A stretch of DNA of 41,920 nt from Candidatus Poseidoniales archaeon (lineage in GTDB: Archaea > Thermoplasmatota > Poseidoniia > Poseidoniales > Poseidoniaceae), in the NCBI GenBank assembly GCA_028283345.1, contig JAPOGE010000006.1, positions 1 through 41,920 on the forward strand, given 5' to 3'. How positions within the stretch are numbered: the first letter of the stretch is position 1; every line of letters starts with the position of its first letter. Shown here one piece after another: positions 1 through 7,423 of this stretch. The translations under genes and the position numbers were made by a program. The notes under the pieces were generated by a model that ran no database searches, had not been told where the DNA came from, and saw only the letters and a list, made by a program, of their open reading frames with translations.

Positions 1-362
1 GCACCATTATCGAGATCTGGATCAATGCCAGTCAGGGAAATGCTTCAGTCGCTGAGATAAGTGGGGAAATAATCTATGGTTGTTGCACTTCAATCGCCTT
101 TTCCACCGCAATAAATGGCTCTGCCTGGCTCGAGTTGAATGTCAGTAATCGAATCGATGATACCTCGACATTTGATGATTTGGCAAGTCATGGAATCATC
201 GCCATCGTTAGTAACTCCGACCAGATGGCGATGGCCAGCATCACCCTATACGGCTCGGTTCTGGGTGAGCAGGTGCGCAATACCGGTGGCCAGTGGCAAT
301 GGTCGCCGTTGGAGGTCAGCGTCCACAATGCGGCGATAATATCGAGTGTGATACGTTGGTGA
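1..362 (+). CDS. C-terminal part of an unknown protein, truncated by the window edge
   Basis: The reading frame is open from position 3 to a TGA at 360-362, so this is the end of a gene that starts outside the window. About 119 residues are visible. They alternate short polar and hydrophobic stretches rich in Ser, Ile, Val and Asn, as in a beta-rich extracellular domain, and end close after a Trp. I see no catalytic motif and no C-terminal membrane anchor. It faces the convergent gene at 435-1442, and the last bases of the gene overlap a copy of a dispersed repeat (359-396). Function is unknown; a secreted or surface protein is a guess from composition only. Confidence 0.6.
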   Translation, partial: TIIEIWINASQGNASVAEISGEIIYGCCTSIAFSTAINGSAWLELNVSNRIDDTSTFDDLASHGIIAIVSNSDQMAMASITLYGSVLGEQVRNTGGQWQWSPLEVSVHNAAIISSVIRW

Positions 363-396
363 GCACTGGACTGCGATAGCGAAGGAAGTGCGAAGT
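359..396 (-). repeat. Dispersed repeat family 3, short copy
   Basis: Read on the minus strand, this segment matches the 52-nt elements at 23184-23235 and 38191-38242. It shares the ACTTCGCACTTCC-like left part and the CAGTCCAGTGCTCAC right part, but about 7 nt of the centre are missing. It begins inside the stop codon of the upstream gene and lies between two convergent genes. Confidence 0.6.
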
Positions 397-434
397 ACAG
401 TAGAAAGCGAAATAATGAGGCGCGCGCAGGATTC

Positions 435-1442
435 TTATCGCTTACAATTGGTGTGCGAGCGCCGGGAAAGTACCACCGCGGCAAGGATACCGGTCACCAT
501 TGTTGACAAGATGGTCACCGATGGCGTCTGCTCGACGGTGGTAATCTTCGGGCCATCATATTGTGAACTGGAGAAGTCGGTCAAGGTGGTCGACATCACG
601 ATAATGCCGCCCTCATATTCTTCGCTGCGTACCGGCCAACCCAACTCAGACAGGTAGACCAACGAATAGTTATCCTCACCAACCGCCTGCTCTCGCAAAC
701 GTAGAGTCGGCCAATCCAACTTGGCGGTATGGACGGTCGATTCCTCCTCGACGGTGTAGATTATCTGGCGTGATTCATTGAAACTTGAAGTGGTTTCATT
801 CCACATCCCGCGGTTGATTCGCTGGCGAATGGTGTCTATCTTTTGAATCTCCAAAGTAACTTGCCAAGTATCGCCAAGGGACAATATCTGCGGACGCTCA
901 GCGCTGGCATGGGTGGTGGAAAGGGTAGTGGTCTCGGTCTCGACCAGATTGAGTTCGTCATCACCCAAGAACCATGCTGAAATGGAAATCTTCCGGCTTT
1001 CGCGGTCCCAAGCACTGGTCGCAAGCGGTTCCTCATGCTGAATAGTGGTCGAGATGTTGAGAATCATCTTATCACCGTCGTACGGGGTTGCATTGGTAGT
1101 CCATTGCAAGGTGATATTGAGTGAATGCAAGGCTTGACTGCGCATACAGGAGCCAGCCCAGTCGCCGAAATCACAGATGGCGCGCTCGATGACATCGATG
1201 CGCAGAGGCTCATCGTAGCCCAGAGTCCAGCCGACAAAGCCAGAGGAATTATTGGAATTGTAGATCTTGGCCATCGAATTGGCTAGAGATAGGCCGTAGC
1301 CATCATAGGTGAACCAGTCACCCTCGCCATGGCGCTGAGTTTCTACCGAGATTTCCGCCATTGCGGTGGAGATTATTCCACTCGGAATCACCGAGAATAC
1401 CAGAGCCGCAGAGAAGATCGCCAATAATGATGCACGTCTCAT
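435..1442 (-). CDS. Secreted protein with signal peptide and C-terminal membrane anchor, function unknown
   Basis: This 335-residue protein starts at an ATG at 1442. It opens with a basic residue pair and a hydrophobic stretch (about residues 5-28, ending near TAMAEIS) that reads as a Sec signal peptide. The middle is beta-rich with many N-x-S/T sequons and no motif I recognise. Near the C-terminus a hydrophobic segment (TILSTMVTGILAAVVL) is followed by RRS and further basic residues, which suggests a single membrane anchor with a short cytoplasmic tail. The bulk would then lie outside the cell. It sits alone between a convergent neighbour and the suf operon on the same strand; the gap to sufT is only 62 nt. 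Function is unknown. Confidence 0.75.
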   Translation of the reverse strand: MRRASLLAIFSAALVFSVIPSGIISTAMAEISVETQRHGEGDWFTYDGYGLSLANSMAKIYNSNNSSGFVGWTLGYDEPLRIDVIERAICDFGDWAGSCMRSQALHSLNITLQWTTNATPYDGDKMILNISTTIQHEEPLATSAWDRESRKISISAWFLGDDELNLVETETTTLSTTHASAERPQILSLGDTWQVTLEIQKIDTIRQRINRGMWNETTSSFNESRQIIYTVEEESTVHTAKLDWPTLRLREQAVGEDNYSLVYLSELGWPVRSEEYEGGIIVMSTTLTDFSSSQYDGPKITTVEQTPSVTILSTMVTGILAAVVLSRRSHTNCKR

Positions 1443-1504
1443 CGCATCGAGCAGGGGCGGCCTGCCCTTGAGAATATCGCTCTATTCCTTGCCTGCTTGG
1501 ACGT

Positions 1505-1819
1505 TCACCAGATGCCCATATCCATTCGGGCATCTTCGCTGGCGTGGATTTTTGGATCCCAACGCGGGCTCCAGACCAGATTGACGTGGACGCTGTCGAC
1601 TTCATCGCATGACAGTGCGGCGCGATGGGTTGCGGCCATGATTTCGGGTGCGGCTGGGCAACCGGGAGAGGTCAAGGTGAGGTCAATCTCGCAGTGGCAA
1701 TCTCCCTCACGCTCCTCAAAGCGTACCGCATAGACCAGCCCGAGTTCGATTATCGATAGGTCCAATTCAGGGTCGACCACACCGTTTAGAGCCTGTCTTA
1801 CCACTTTTTCGTCAGCCAT
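1505..1819 (-). CDS. sufT: SufT-like MIP18/DUF59 iron-sulfur assembly protein
   Basis: This is a 104-residue protein of the MIP18 (DUF59) family, whose members help mature iron-sulfur proteins. The family pattern is clear: VVDPELDLSIIELGLVY at the N-terminus, then a beta-strand leading into TLTSPGCPAAPEI, which holds the conserved Cys (about residue 54). I chose the ATG at 1819 because a GGGAGGATG ribosome site lies just before it, embedded in the last codons of sufE; the gap after the sufE stop is 4 nt. An in-frame upstream start at 1855 would run into sufE. As last gene of the suf operon, a role in cluster trafficking or target loading is inferred from context. The symbol reflects bacterial SufT usage. 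Confidence 0.85.
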   Translation of the reverse strand: MADEKVVRQALNGVVDPELDLSIIELGLVYAVRFEEREGDCHCEIDLTLTSPGCPAAPEIMAATHRAALSCDEVDSVHVNLVWSPRWDPKIHASEDARMDMGIW

Positions 1820-1823
1820 CTCG

Positions 1824-2255
1824 TCATCCTCCCATTTCCTGTGCCGCCAGCACAACCTTGCGGAACATATTACGGAATCCGTTCGCCCTACTTGGAGTTA
1901 GCGCATTCATCAGCCCCATCTCGCTGGCGTAGTCGGAGGAAAATATCGTCACCTCGCTCGGTGCCAGACCCTCGAGTGCGATGGCGGTAATCGCAATCAA
2001 TCCTTGAACTAATTTTGCATCCGAAGCACCCCTTAGATGAAAAGTACCATCATCGTTCTGCATTGGTAGTACATGCGCTTCGGATTGACAACCGTGTACC
2101 TTGGTATCATCGCACCACTCGGACATCGGTAATTCATCGATTTTCTGAGAATATTCAAATAGCATCTCGATTCTCTCCATCGAATCATCGACCTCGCTGA
2201 ACTCATCGATTATCTGTTGCAACTGAATCGGCCATGAACCCGCCTCATACATCAT
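1824..2255 (-). CDS. sufE: SufE-like sulfur acceptor
   Basis: The 143-residue protein is a SufE/CsdE family member, which takes persulfide sulfur from the cysteine desulfurase SufS and hands it to the SufBCD scaffold. The signature around the acceptor is visible: DDTKVHGCQSEAHV, with the reactive Cys at about residue 56. The C-terminal part (SDYASEMGLMNALTPSRANGF split over residues 105-125) matches the family. Length is normal for SufE. Two adjacent ATG codons open the gene, preceded by a GAGGTGA ribosome site, and the gap to sufS is 8 nt. Partner and pathway are inferred from family and operon. SufE is mainly a bacterial protein, so its presence supports acquisition of the whole cluster from bacteria. 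Confidence 0.9.
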   Translation of the reverse strand: MMYEAGSWPIQLQQIIDEFSEVDDSMERIEMLFEYSQKIDELPMSEWCDDTKVHGCQSEAHVLPMQNDDGTFHLRGASDAKLVQGLIAITAIALEGLAPSEVTIFSSDYASEMGLMNALTPSRANGFRNMFRKVVLAAQEMGG

Positions 2256-2263
2256 CTTTCACC

Positions 2264-3487
2264 TCAGGTAAACCTCGCCACCAAATCCCTGACCGTGGCT
2301 AAGAAGAAATCCGCTTCAGCCATCGTATTGTAGAGATAGAACGAAACTCGGTTGGTGCTGGTCAGGCCCAGTTTGCGCAATAGTGGTTGGGCACAATGAT
2401 GACCGGTGCGCACCGCGATTCCATGGGCATCGAGCATGTGCGCCATATCTTCGGAGTGCAATTTATCGTGGATGAAAGAGACAACAGCACCATCACCGTC
2501 GCCATGCTCGCCAAATACTCGCATACCTTTAATTTCCCTCAGTCCTGCTGCGGTGTGGCGCGCCAAGCCGAGTGCATGAGAATGAATCTCAGCGATATCC
2601 CACTGCGCCAACCAATCGATTGCCGCCCCCCAGCCGATCGCCTCCGCAATCTTCGGGGTGCCGGCCTCAAAGCGATGAACTCCTTCCTGATAGGTCGAGT
2701 GGTCGAGGAATACTTCGAGAACCATATCACCGCCACCGATGAATGGATGCATTTCAGCAAAGGTCTCGGCATTCACCATCAACGCGCCGATGCCGGTTGG
2801 TCCGCACATCTTATGCGCCGATACCGCGACCATATCGGCACCTAATTCTGCGATGTTGAGGCGGTCGTGCGGTGCCGCCTGCGCCGCATCCAAAATGACT
2901 CGAGCACCGGCGGAATGGGCGAGCCGAATCACTTCTTCGACAGGATTTCTCACCCCTAGAACATTTGAGGTATGAATGCAACCGACCAGTTTCGCCCCCT
3001 CCATCGAAGCGGCAAAGACCTCCATGTCGAGGCTTGAGGATTCGACCTGCAAAGGCACCCAACGGATTTCGATTTCGCGTTCCTGCGCCAGCATCTGCCA
3101 CGGCACGATGTCGGAATGATGCTCCATCTCGGTCAGGACGACCACATCGCCGGCGACCAGATTGTGCCGCCCCCAGGCATAGGCTGCGAGGTTGATCGCC
3201 TCGGTCGTCCCGGCGGTGAAGATAAGGTGGCCATCACCGATACCGAACCACTCAGCAATTTTGTCGCGCGCCCCTTCGTAAGCCTCGGTTGCCTCGGCGG
3301 CCAAGGTGTGAACGGCACGATGGACATTGCTATTCATCGTCTCATAAAAATTTGAAATGGCGTTGATGACCTGTTGTGGTTTCTGCGTCGTCGCGGCATT
3401 GTCGAGATAGACCAGATTACGACCATTTGGCAATACTCGATTCAATATAGGAATGTCTGGGCGCGCCTGCTCGGGTGTGAAAGTCAT
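2264..3487 (-). CDS. sufS: SufS cysteine desulfurase (class V aminotransferase fold)
   Basis: This 407-residue PLP enzyme removes sulfur from cysteine as an enzyme-bound persulfide and releases alanine. Visible motifs are LDNAATTQKP near the N-terminus, TEMEHHSDIVPW (residues 119-130), the cofactor Asp in VILDAAQAAPHD (Asp200), the Schiff-base Lys in VSAHKMCGPTG (Lys226), and the sulfur-carrying Cys in RTGHHCAQPLL (Cys365). The RTGHHCAQP loop is typical of the group II (SufS) branch that works with SufE, consistent with the neighbour downstream. The start ATG lies 19 nt after sufD, behind a run of about ten G on the coding strand. It acts in the cytoplasm as the sulfur source for the SUF scaffold. 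Confidence 0.95.
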   Translation of the reverse strand: MTFTPEQARPDIPILNRVLPNGRNLVYLDNAATTQKPQQVINAISNFYETMNSNVHRAVHTLAAEATEAYEGARDKIAEWFGIGDGHLIFTAGTTEAINLAAYAWGRHNLVAGDVVVLTEMEHHSDIVPWQMLAQEREIEIRWVPLQVESSSLDMEVFAASMEGAKLVGCIHTSNVLGVRNPVEEVIRLAHSAGARVILDAAQAAPHDRLNIAELGADMVAVSAHKMCGPTGIGALMVNAETFAEMHPFIGGGDMVLEVFLDHSTYQEGVHRFEAGTPKIAEAIGWGAAIDWLAQWDIAEIHSHALGLARHTAAGLREIKGMRVFGEHGDGDGAVVSFIHDKLHSEDMAHMLDAHGIAVRTGHHCAQPLLRKLGLTSTNRVSFYLYNTMAEADFFLATVRDLVARFT

Positions 3488-3506
3488 GTGAATATACCCC
3501 CCCCCC

Positions 3507-4625
3507 TCAAATCAGGTCACAGTCCAAGTGGACTATGAGTAGGGTACGAAGGCGGTCAATCAGCGCCGGCGATTTGAAATCCCTGAAAGCATCCATCAGA
3601 AAACCCTCGACGATGATATCTCTGGATTGCTTTGTATCGAGGCCACGGCTCTGCAGATAGAACACCTGCTCGGGGTCGAGTGGCGCTGAGGCAGCACCGT
3701 GATTGGCGCTGACGTCATCGGCTAGAACCTCAAGTTCAGGTATGACATCGGCCTTGGCTTTATCGGATAGCAACAGGTTACGAAAGACCTGTCCAGCATC
3801 TGCACCTTGTGCGGATTCATGAATTAATAATCGCCCGGTACCGATACTGCGACTGTTATCATCACAGGCAGCGTGCATCTCGACCTGACTGCGGTTGTTG
3901 CCGACCTTGTGGTCTATTTCGATGTGATGGTCGTCATGGCGCTTTCCTTGGCCGTGGACGGCGATGAATACTCCGAGGTCAGTACCCATTCCAGCCAATG
4001 AATAGCGCAGGTCGGACTTACTAATCTCCGCACCTAATGAGAGGGTGGCAGTTTGCAATCTTCCATACCGCTCAAGTTCAATTCCATCACAACGAACCAG
4101 CGTCGAGGTGTGGTCCAAGCGATTGTGGACGAATTCGCTTAACTTCGCATTCTCACCGATATTCCCCTCTCGCAGTAATCCGAACCAGCCGGCCTCACCG
4201 CGTATAGAAATCGCCAATTCGACCTCGGCATTTGCGCCGATATCGAAGAGCAGATGTAGACCTGAGACATGACCCGAGGCGATGATGTCAATCGCCAGCG
4301 GCTGGTCACCGACATATGACTCTGGAATCGACAGCAGGAGTGATTCCTGCCCACATATCGCCCGGCAGTAACTCGCCGCCACATTATCCTCAGCCAAGGT
4401 TCCTCCAAGCCGTCGCCGCTCTGCGTCTCGGGCTGGGCGTAACTCGATTACCGAATCGACCTCACTGCCATCGAGATTGGTCAATAACACCGTGGCAGAT
4501 TCCGCCTGCGGCACCTCCTCGACCTTACCGGTTGGATGCATGCGACGCCAGGCTGAGTATCGCCATAGATGCTGGGAACGCTTCGGCTGAGGCAGGGAGC
4601 GGTAGTGCTCAAGTGCTGTATTCAT
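3507..4625 (-). CDS. sufD: SufD-like scaffold subunit
   Basis: The protein is about 372 residues if it starts at the ATG at 4625; the longer frame to 4655 would overlap sufB, and 4625 lies just past the sufB stop. It belongs to the SufB/SufD beta-helix family: the C-terminal part carries EVLADDVSANHGAASAPLD followed by FYLQSRGLDTKQSRDIIVEGF, the classic family block with its conserved His. The N-terminal half is divergent and poorly conserved, as usual for SufD. SufD pairs with SufB and SufC in the SufBC2D complex that builds iron-sulfur clusters. It is less conserved than SufB and could be called SufD only from order and divergence, but the operon makes this safe. Confidence 0.9.
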   Translation of the reverse strand: MNTALEHYRSLPQPKRSQHLWRYSAWRRMHPTGKVEEVPQAESATVLLTNLDGSEVDSVIELRPARDAERRRLGGTLAEDNVAASYCRAICGQESLLLSIPESYVGDQPLAIDIIASGHVSGLHLLFDIGANAEVELAISIRGEAGWFGLLREGNIGENAKLSEFVHNRLDHTSTLVRCDGIELERYGRLQTATLSLGAEISKSDLRYSLAGMGTDLGVFIAVHGQGKRHDDHHIEIDHKVGNNRSQVEMHAACDDNSRSIGTGRLLIHESAQGADAGQVFRNLLLSDKAKADVIPELEVLADDVSANHGAASAPLDPEQVFYLQSRGLDTKQSRDIIVEGFLMDAFRDFKSPALIDRLRTLLIVHLDCDLI

Positions 4626-4629
4626 CCTA

Positions 4630-6039
4630 TCACCCGATGGCGCCTTCCATCTCAATCTCTAGCAAGCGGTTGAGTTCAACGGCATATTCCATCGGTAGTT
4701 CACGGGTGAAAGGCTCAAAGAAGCCGTTGATTATCATGCCCATCGCCTCGGCCTCGGAGTGGCCGCGGCTCATCAGGTAGAATAGTTGGTCGCCACTGAC
4801 CTTGGATACCGAAGCCTCGTGTTCGACTCGACATGAGGAATTGGCGATTTCCATGGTCGGATAGGTGTCTGAACGGCTGTCCTCATCGAGCAACAGGGCA
4901 TCGCAGACCACGTTGATCTTACAATTGTGGGCTTTGGGAGAAACCTTCACCAACCCTCGGTAGGATGAGCGGCCACCATTCTTGGATATCGACTTGGAAA
5001 GAACGTTGCTGGTCGTGTTCGCAGCCAGATGGATGACCTTAGAACCGGCGTCCTGATGCTGACCTTCACCGGAATAGGCCACCGAGATGACCTCGGCATG
5101 GGCACCCTCCCCCTTGAGAATCACCGACGGATACTTCATCGTCAGTTTGGAGCCGATATTACCATCAATCCATTCGATGGTCGCATTTTCATTAGCAACC
5201 GCACGCTTGGTCACGAGATTGTATACGTTGGTCGACCAGTTCTGTATCGTCGTGTAGCGAATGGTTGCGCCTTTCATAGCGATGAGTTCGACCACTGCGG
5301 AGTGCAGTGAGTCGGTAGAGAAAGTAGGTGCAGTACAACCTTCGACATATTGGATGCTACTATCCTCATCAGCGATGATGAGGGTGCGTTCAAACTGCCC
5401 CATATTCTCAGAATTGATGCGGAAATATGCTTGTACCGGCAACTCGACATGCACGCCCTTGGGCACGTAGATGAATGAGCCACCTGACCACACCGCCGTA
5501 TTCAGAGCACTGAATTTATTATCGGAATAAGGAATCACACTGCAGAAATATTCCCTGACCATGTCCTCATGTTCACGCAATCCTGAATCCATATCGTAGA
5601 ACAGAACACCCTGGTCCTCAAGGTCTTCTCGGATACTGTGGTAGACCGCTTCAGATTCGTATTGGGCGGTAACTCCACCCAGCCACTTCTGCTCAGCGTC
5701 GGGGATACCCAAGCGGTCAAAAGTATTCTTGATGTCCTCTGGCACGTCATCCCAATTCTTGGCGGTGCCACTGCTGGATTTGAGGAAGTAGGTCACGGCA
5801 TCGAAATCAATCGAGTTCAACAGTCCCATGTTTCCCCAATCGGGCATCGGCCGCTTGACATAATGATGGTAGGCCTTGATGCGGATTTCAGTCATCCACT
5901 CGGGCTCATTCTTCAGCGCAGAAATATCCCTTACCACCTGCTCAGAGATACCTTTGTCAAACCTGATGACAGCATTCTCTGGGTCGTGAAAACCATAGCG
6001 GTAGTCGCCGACCGCGTCTCGGGCCTCATCCTTGCCCAT
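4630..6039 (-). CDS. sufB: SufB iron-sulfur scaffold subunit
   Basis: This 469-residue protein is the scaffold subunit on which SUF clusters are assembled. Strong family blocks are visible: [20 protein letters not shown] near the N-terminus, [20 protein letters not shown] in the middle, [20 protein letters not shown] with its Cys, and the C-terminal [20 protein letters not shown] and [20 protein letters not shown]. Length is normal. I chose the ATG at 6039, which overlaps the sufC stop as TGATG and implies translational coupling; a TTG one codon upstream is the alternative. It acts with SufC and SufD in the cytoplasm. It is the best conserved gene of the operon. Confidence 0.96.
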   Translation of the reverse strand: MGKDEARDAVGDYRYGFHDPENAVIRFDKGISEQVVRDISALKNEPEWMTEIRIKAYHHYVKRPMPDWGNMGLLNSIDFDAVTYFLKSSSGTAKNWDDVPEDIKNTFDRLGIPDAEQKWLGGVTAQYESEAVYHSIREDLEDQGVLFYDMDSGLREHEDMVREYFCSVIPYSDNKFSALNTAVWSGGSFIYVPKGVHVELPVQAYFRINSENMGQFERTLIIADEDSSIQYVEGCTAPTFSTDSLHSAVVELIAMKGATIRYTTIQNWSTNVYNLVTKRAVANENATIEWIDGNIGSKLTMKYPSVILKGEGAHAEVISVAYSGEGQHQDAGSKVIHLAANTTSNVLSKSISKNGGRSSYRGLVKVSPKAHNCKINVVCDALLLDEDSRSDTYPTMEIANSSCRVEHEASVSKVSGDQLFYLMSRGHSEAEAMGMIINGFFEPFTRELPMEYAVELNRLLEIEMEGAIG

Positions 6040-6788
6040 CAAGCCACCTCCACTTCAATCCACTCATAGCCATGTTCTTCAACCTCAAGGGCGAGTTCGG
6101 CTCCTCCGGACTTGACCAATCTGCCATCGAGCATGATGTGAACAAAGTCGGGCTTCACGTAATCAAGCAGACGCTGGTAGTGGGTAATCACCAAGCAACC
6201 GGCGGTTTTTGCGACCTCATTTATTCCCCCGGCAACGATGCGAAGAGCATCGATATCCAGGCCCGAATCGGTCTCATCCAATATCGCCAGTTGCGGATGG
6301 AGTAAGAGCATCTGGAGAATTTCCAGCCGCTTCTTTTCACCGCCGCTGAAGCCGTCGTTGACGTAACGGGAAAGGAAACTACGATCGACCCCAAGGCTTA
6401 CCATCGCCAGATCCAGCTCAGTTCGGAACTCACGGGCGCTACCGGCGGCCGAGCCGCGCACCGCCTGTACCGACTTGCGCAGGAACTTACCGACCTGCAC
6501 CCCGGGGATGGCCTGTGGGTACTGGAAAGAGAGAAACATCCCAGCTCGGGCGCGCTCAAACACATTCAGTTCATCGAGCGGCTTGCCGCGGTAGATGACC
6601 GAGCCCTTGGTGATCTCGTATGCGGGATGACCCATCAGCGCAAATGCCAAGGTCGATTTACCCGAGCCGTTACGACCCATTATGGCATGGACTTCGCCGG
6701 TCTTAATTCGCAACGACAAACCTTTGAGTATCGCCACTCCATCTACGCTTACCTCAAGGTCAATAATTTTCAATAATTCCGCCGTCAT
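6039..6788 (-). CDS. sufC: SufC ATPase of the SUF scaffold complex
   Basis: The 249-residue ABC-type ATPase drives conformational change in the SufBC2D scaffold; it is soluble and not a transporter. Walker A is GRNGSGKST (about residues 38-46), the signature is [10 protein letters not shown] (147-156), Walker B is [12 protein letters not shown] (168-179), and the switch His is in VITHYQRL (His203). The DETDSGLD form of Walker B is characteristic of SufC. The ATG at 6788 is chosen because the family begins right there ([12 protein letters not shown]); the frame continues upstream to 6830 without family support. It is the first gene of the suf operon, so the promoter should lie in 6789-6891. 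Confidence 0.96.
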   Translation of the reverse strand: MTAELLKIIDLEVSVDGVAILKGLSLRIKTGEVHAIMGRNGSGKSTLAFALMGHPAYEITKGSVIYRGKPLDELNVFERARAGMFLSFQYPQAIPGVQVGKFLRKSVQAVRGSAAGSAREFRTELDLAMVSLGVDRSFLSRYVNDGFSGGEKKRLEILQMLLLHPQLAILDETDSGLDIDALRIVAGGINEVAKTAGCLVITHYQRLLDYVKPDFVHIMLDGRLVKSGGAELALEVEEHGYEWIEVEVA

Positions 6789-6891
6789 CGTCGTCCCTAC
6801 GGGACGAGCGTGGACTCGACCCCTTATCAATGAATGTTTTTTGAATCACTTGCTGGCGAGGGCTCAAAAAGGGGTGATGTGACGCAATTAC
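6789..6891. promoter_or_regulatory. Divergent promoter region between the suf operon and the nifU-like gene
   Basis: These 103 bases separate two divergent start codons, so both promoters must lie here. The AT-rich centre (about 6825-6848, TGAATGTTTTTTGAAT) is the only obvious candidate for TATA-type elements. A short palindrome, GTCCCTACGGGAC, lies at about 6792-6804. Arms CCCCTT near 6820 and AAGGGG near 6870 are complementary. I cannot identify a specific regulator site. Confidence 0.35.
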
Positions 6892-7377
6892 ATGGTCGAG
6901 GATAGCCCAGTCGAGGAGAATGACCTGGTTTCTCGATATCGACTCGAGGCACAGGCTTCGGTCAGCGATGAGGCGGAACGGCGCACCGCCGAAACCATGC
7001 CGATGAAAGAGCGAATTCGGCTACGTTCACTTTCACTGGTTGAACTGACCGCCGACGGCATCGATGACCCAGACCTGGTGGCGGCGATATTCGAGCGGCT
7101 AGGTCCAGTGCGGGCGGCGCTGGATGGACACGGTGGAGGACTTGTCGTGGCGCGCGCTGAAAATGGCCGACACGGCCTCGAAATGGTTCTCGATCTGACC
7201 GGTGCCTGCCTATCGTGCGGCTCGGCGCCGGGCACCTTGGCCGGGGTTCGCTCCGACCTGGAGGAAGATGTTGAGGTTGCTTCGATAAAGTTCTCGACCG
7301 CACTGCTCGATACCTTCGATGACCTCGGCCGAGAATTTGTTCTCGCCCACGGAGGGGTGGAATTTGTCGACCCCTGA
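6892..7377 (+). CDS. NifU C-terminal-domain-like iron-sulfur scaffold or carrier
   Basis: The 161-residue protein carries a NifU-like C-terminal domain at about residues 65-130: the pattern of a helix (VRAALDGHGGGL), a strand pair and then LTGACLSCGSAPGTL gives the cluster-binding CxxC (Cys106, Cys109) in the right setting. In the family this domain binds a transient iron-sulfur cluster for delivery. The N-terminal 60 residues and the C-terminal 30 residues are extra compared with stand-alone NfuA-type domains and match nothing I recognise. It is divergent from sufC, with which it shares a 103-nt intergenic region, which supports a role in the same pathway. The ATG at 6892 is the only good start. 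Family assignment is solid; exact role is inference. Confidence 0.85.
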   Translation: MVEDSPVEENDLVSRYRLEAQASVSDEAERRTAETMPMKERIRLRSLSLVELTADGIDDPDLVAAIFERLGPVRAALDGHGGGLVVARAENGRHGLEMVLDLTGACLSCGSAPGTLAGVRSDLEEDVEVASIKFSTALLDTFDDLGREFVLAHGGVEFVDP

Positions 7378-7423
7378 GGATGGCCAAGCGTTGAAAACAT
7401 GAATCGTACCCGCCCGACTTACA

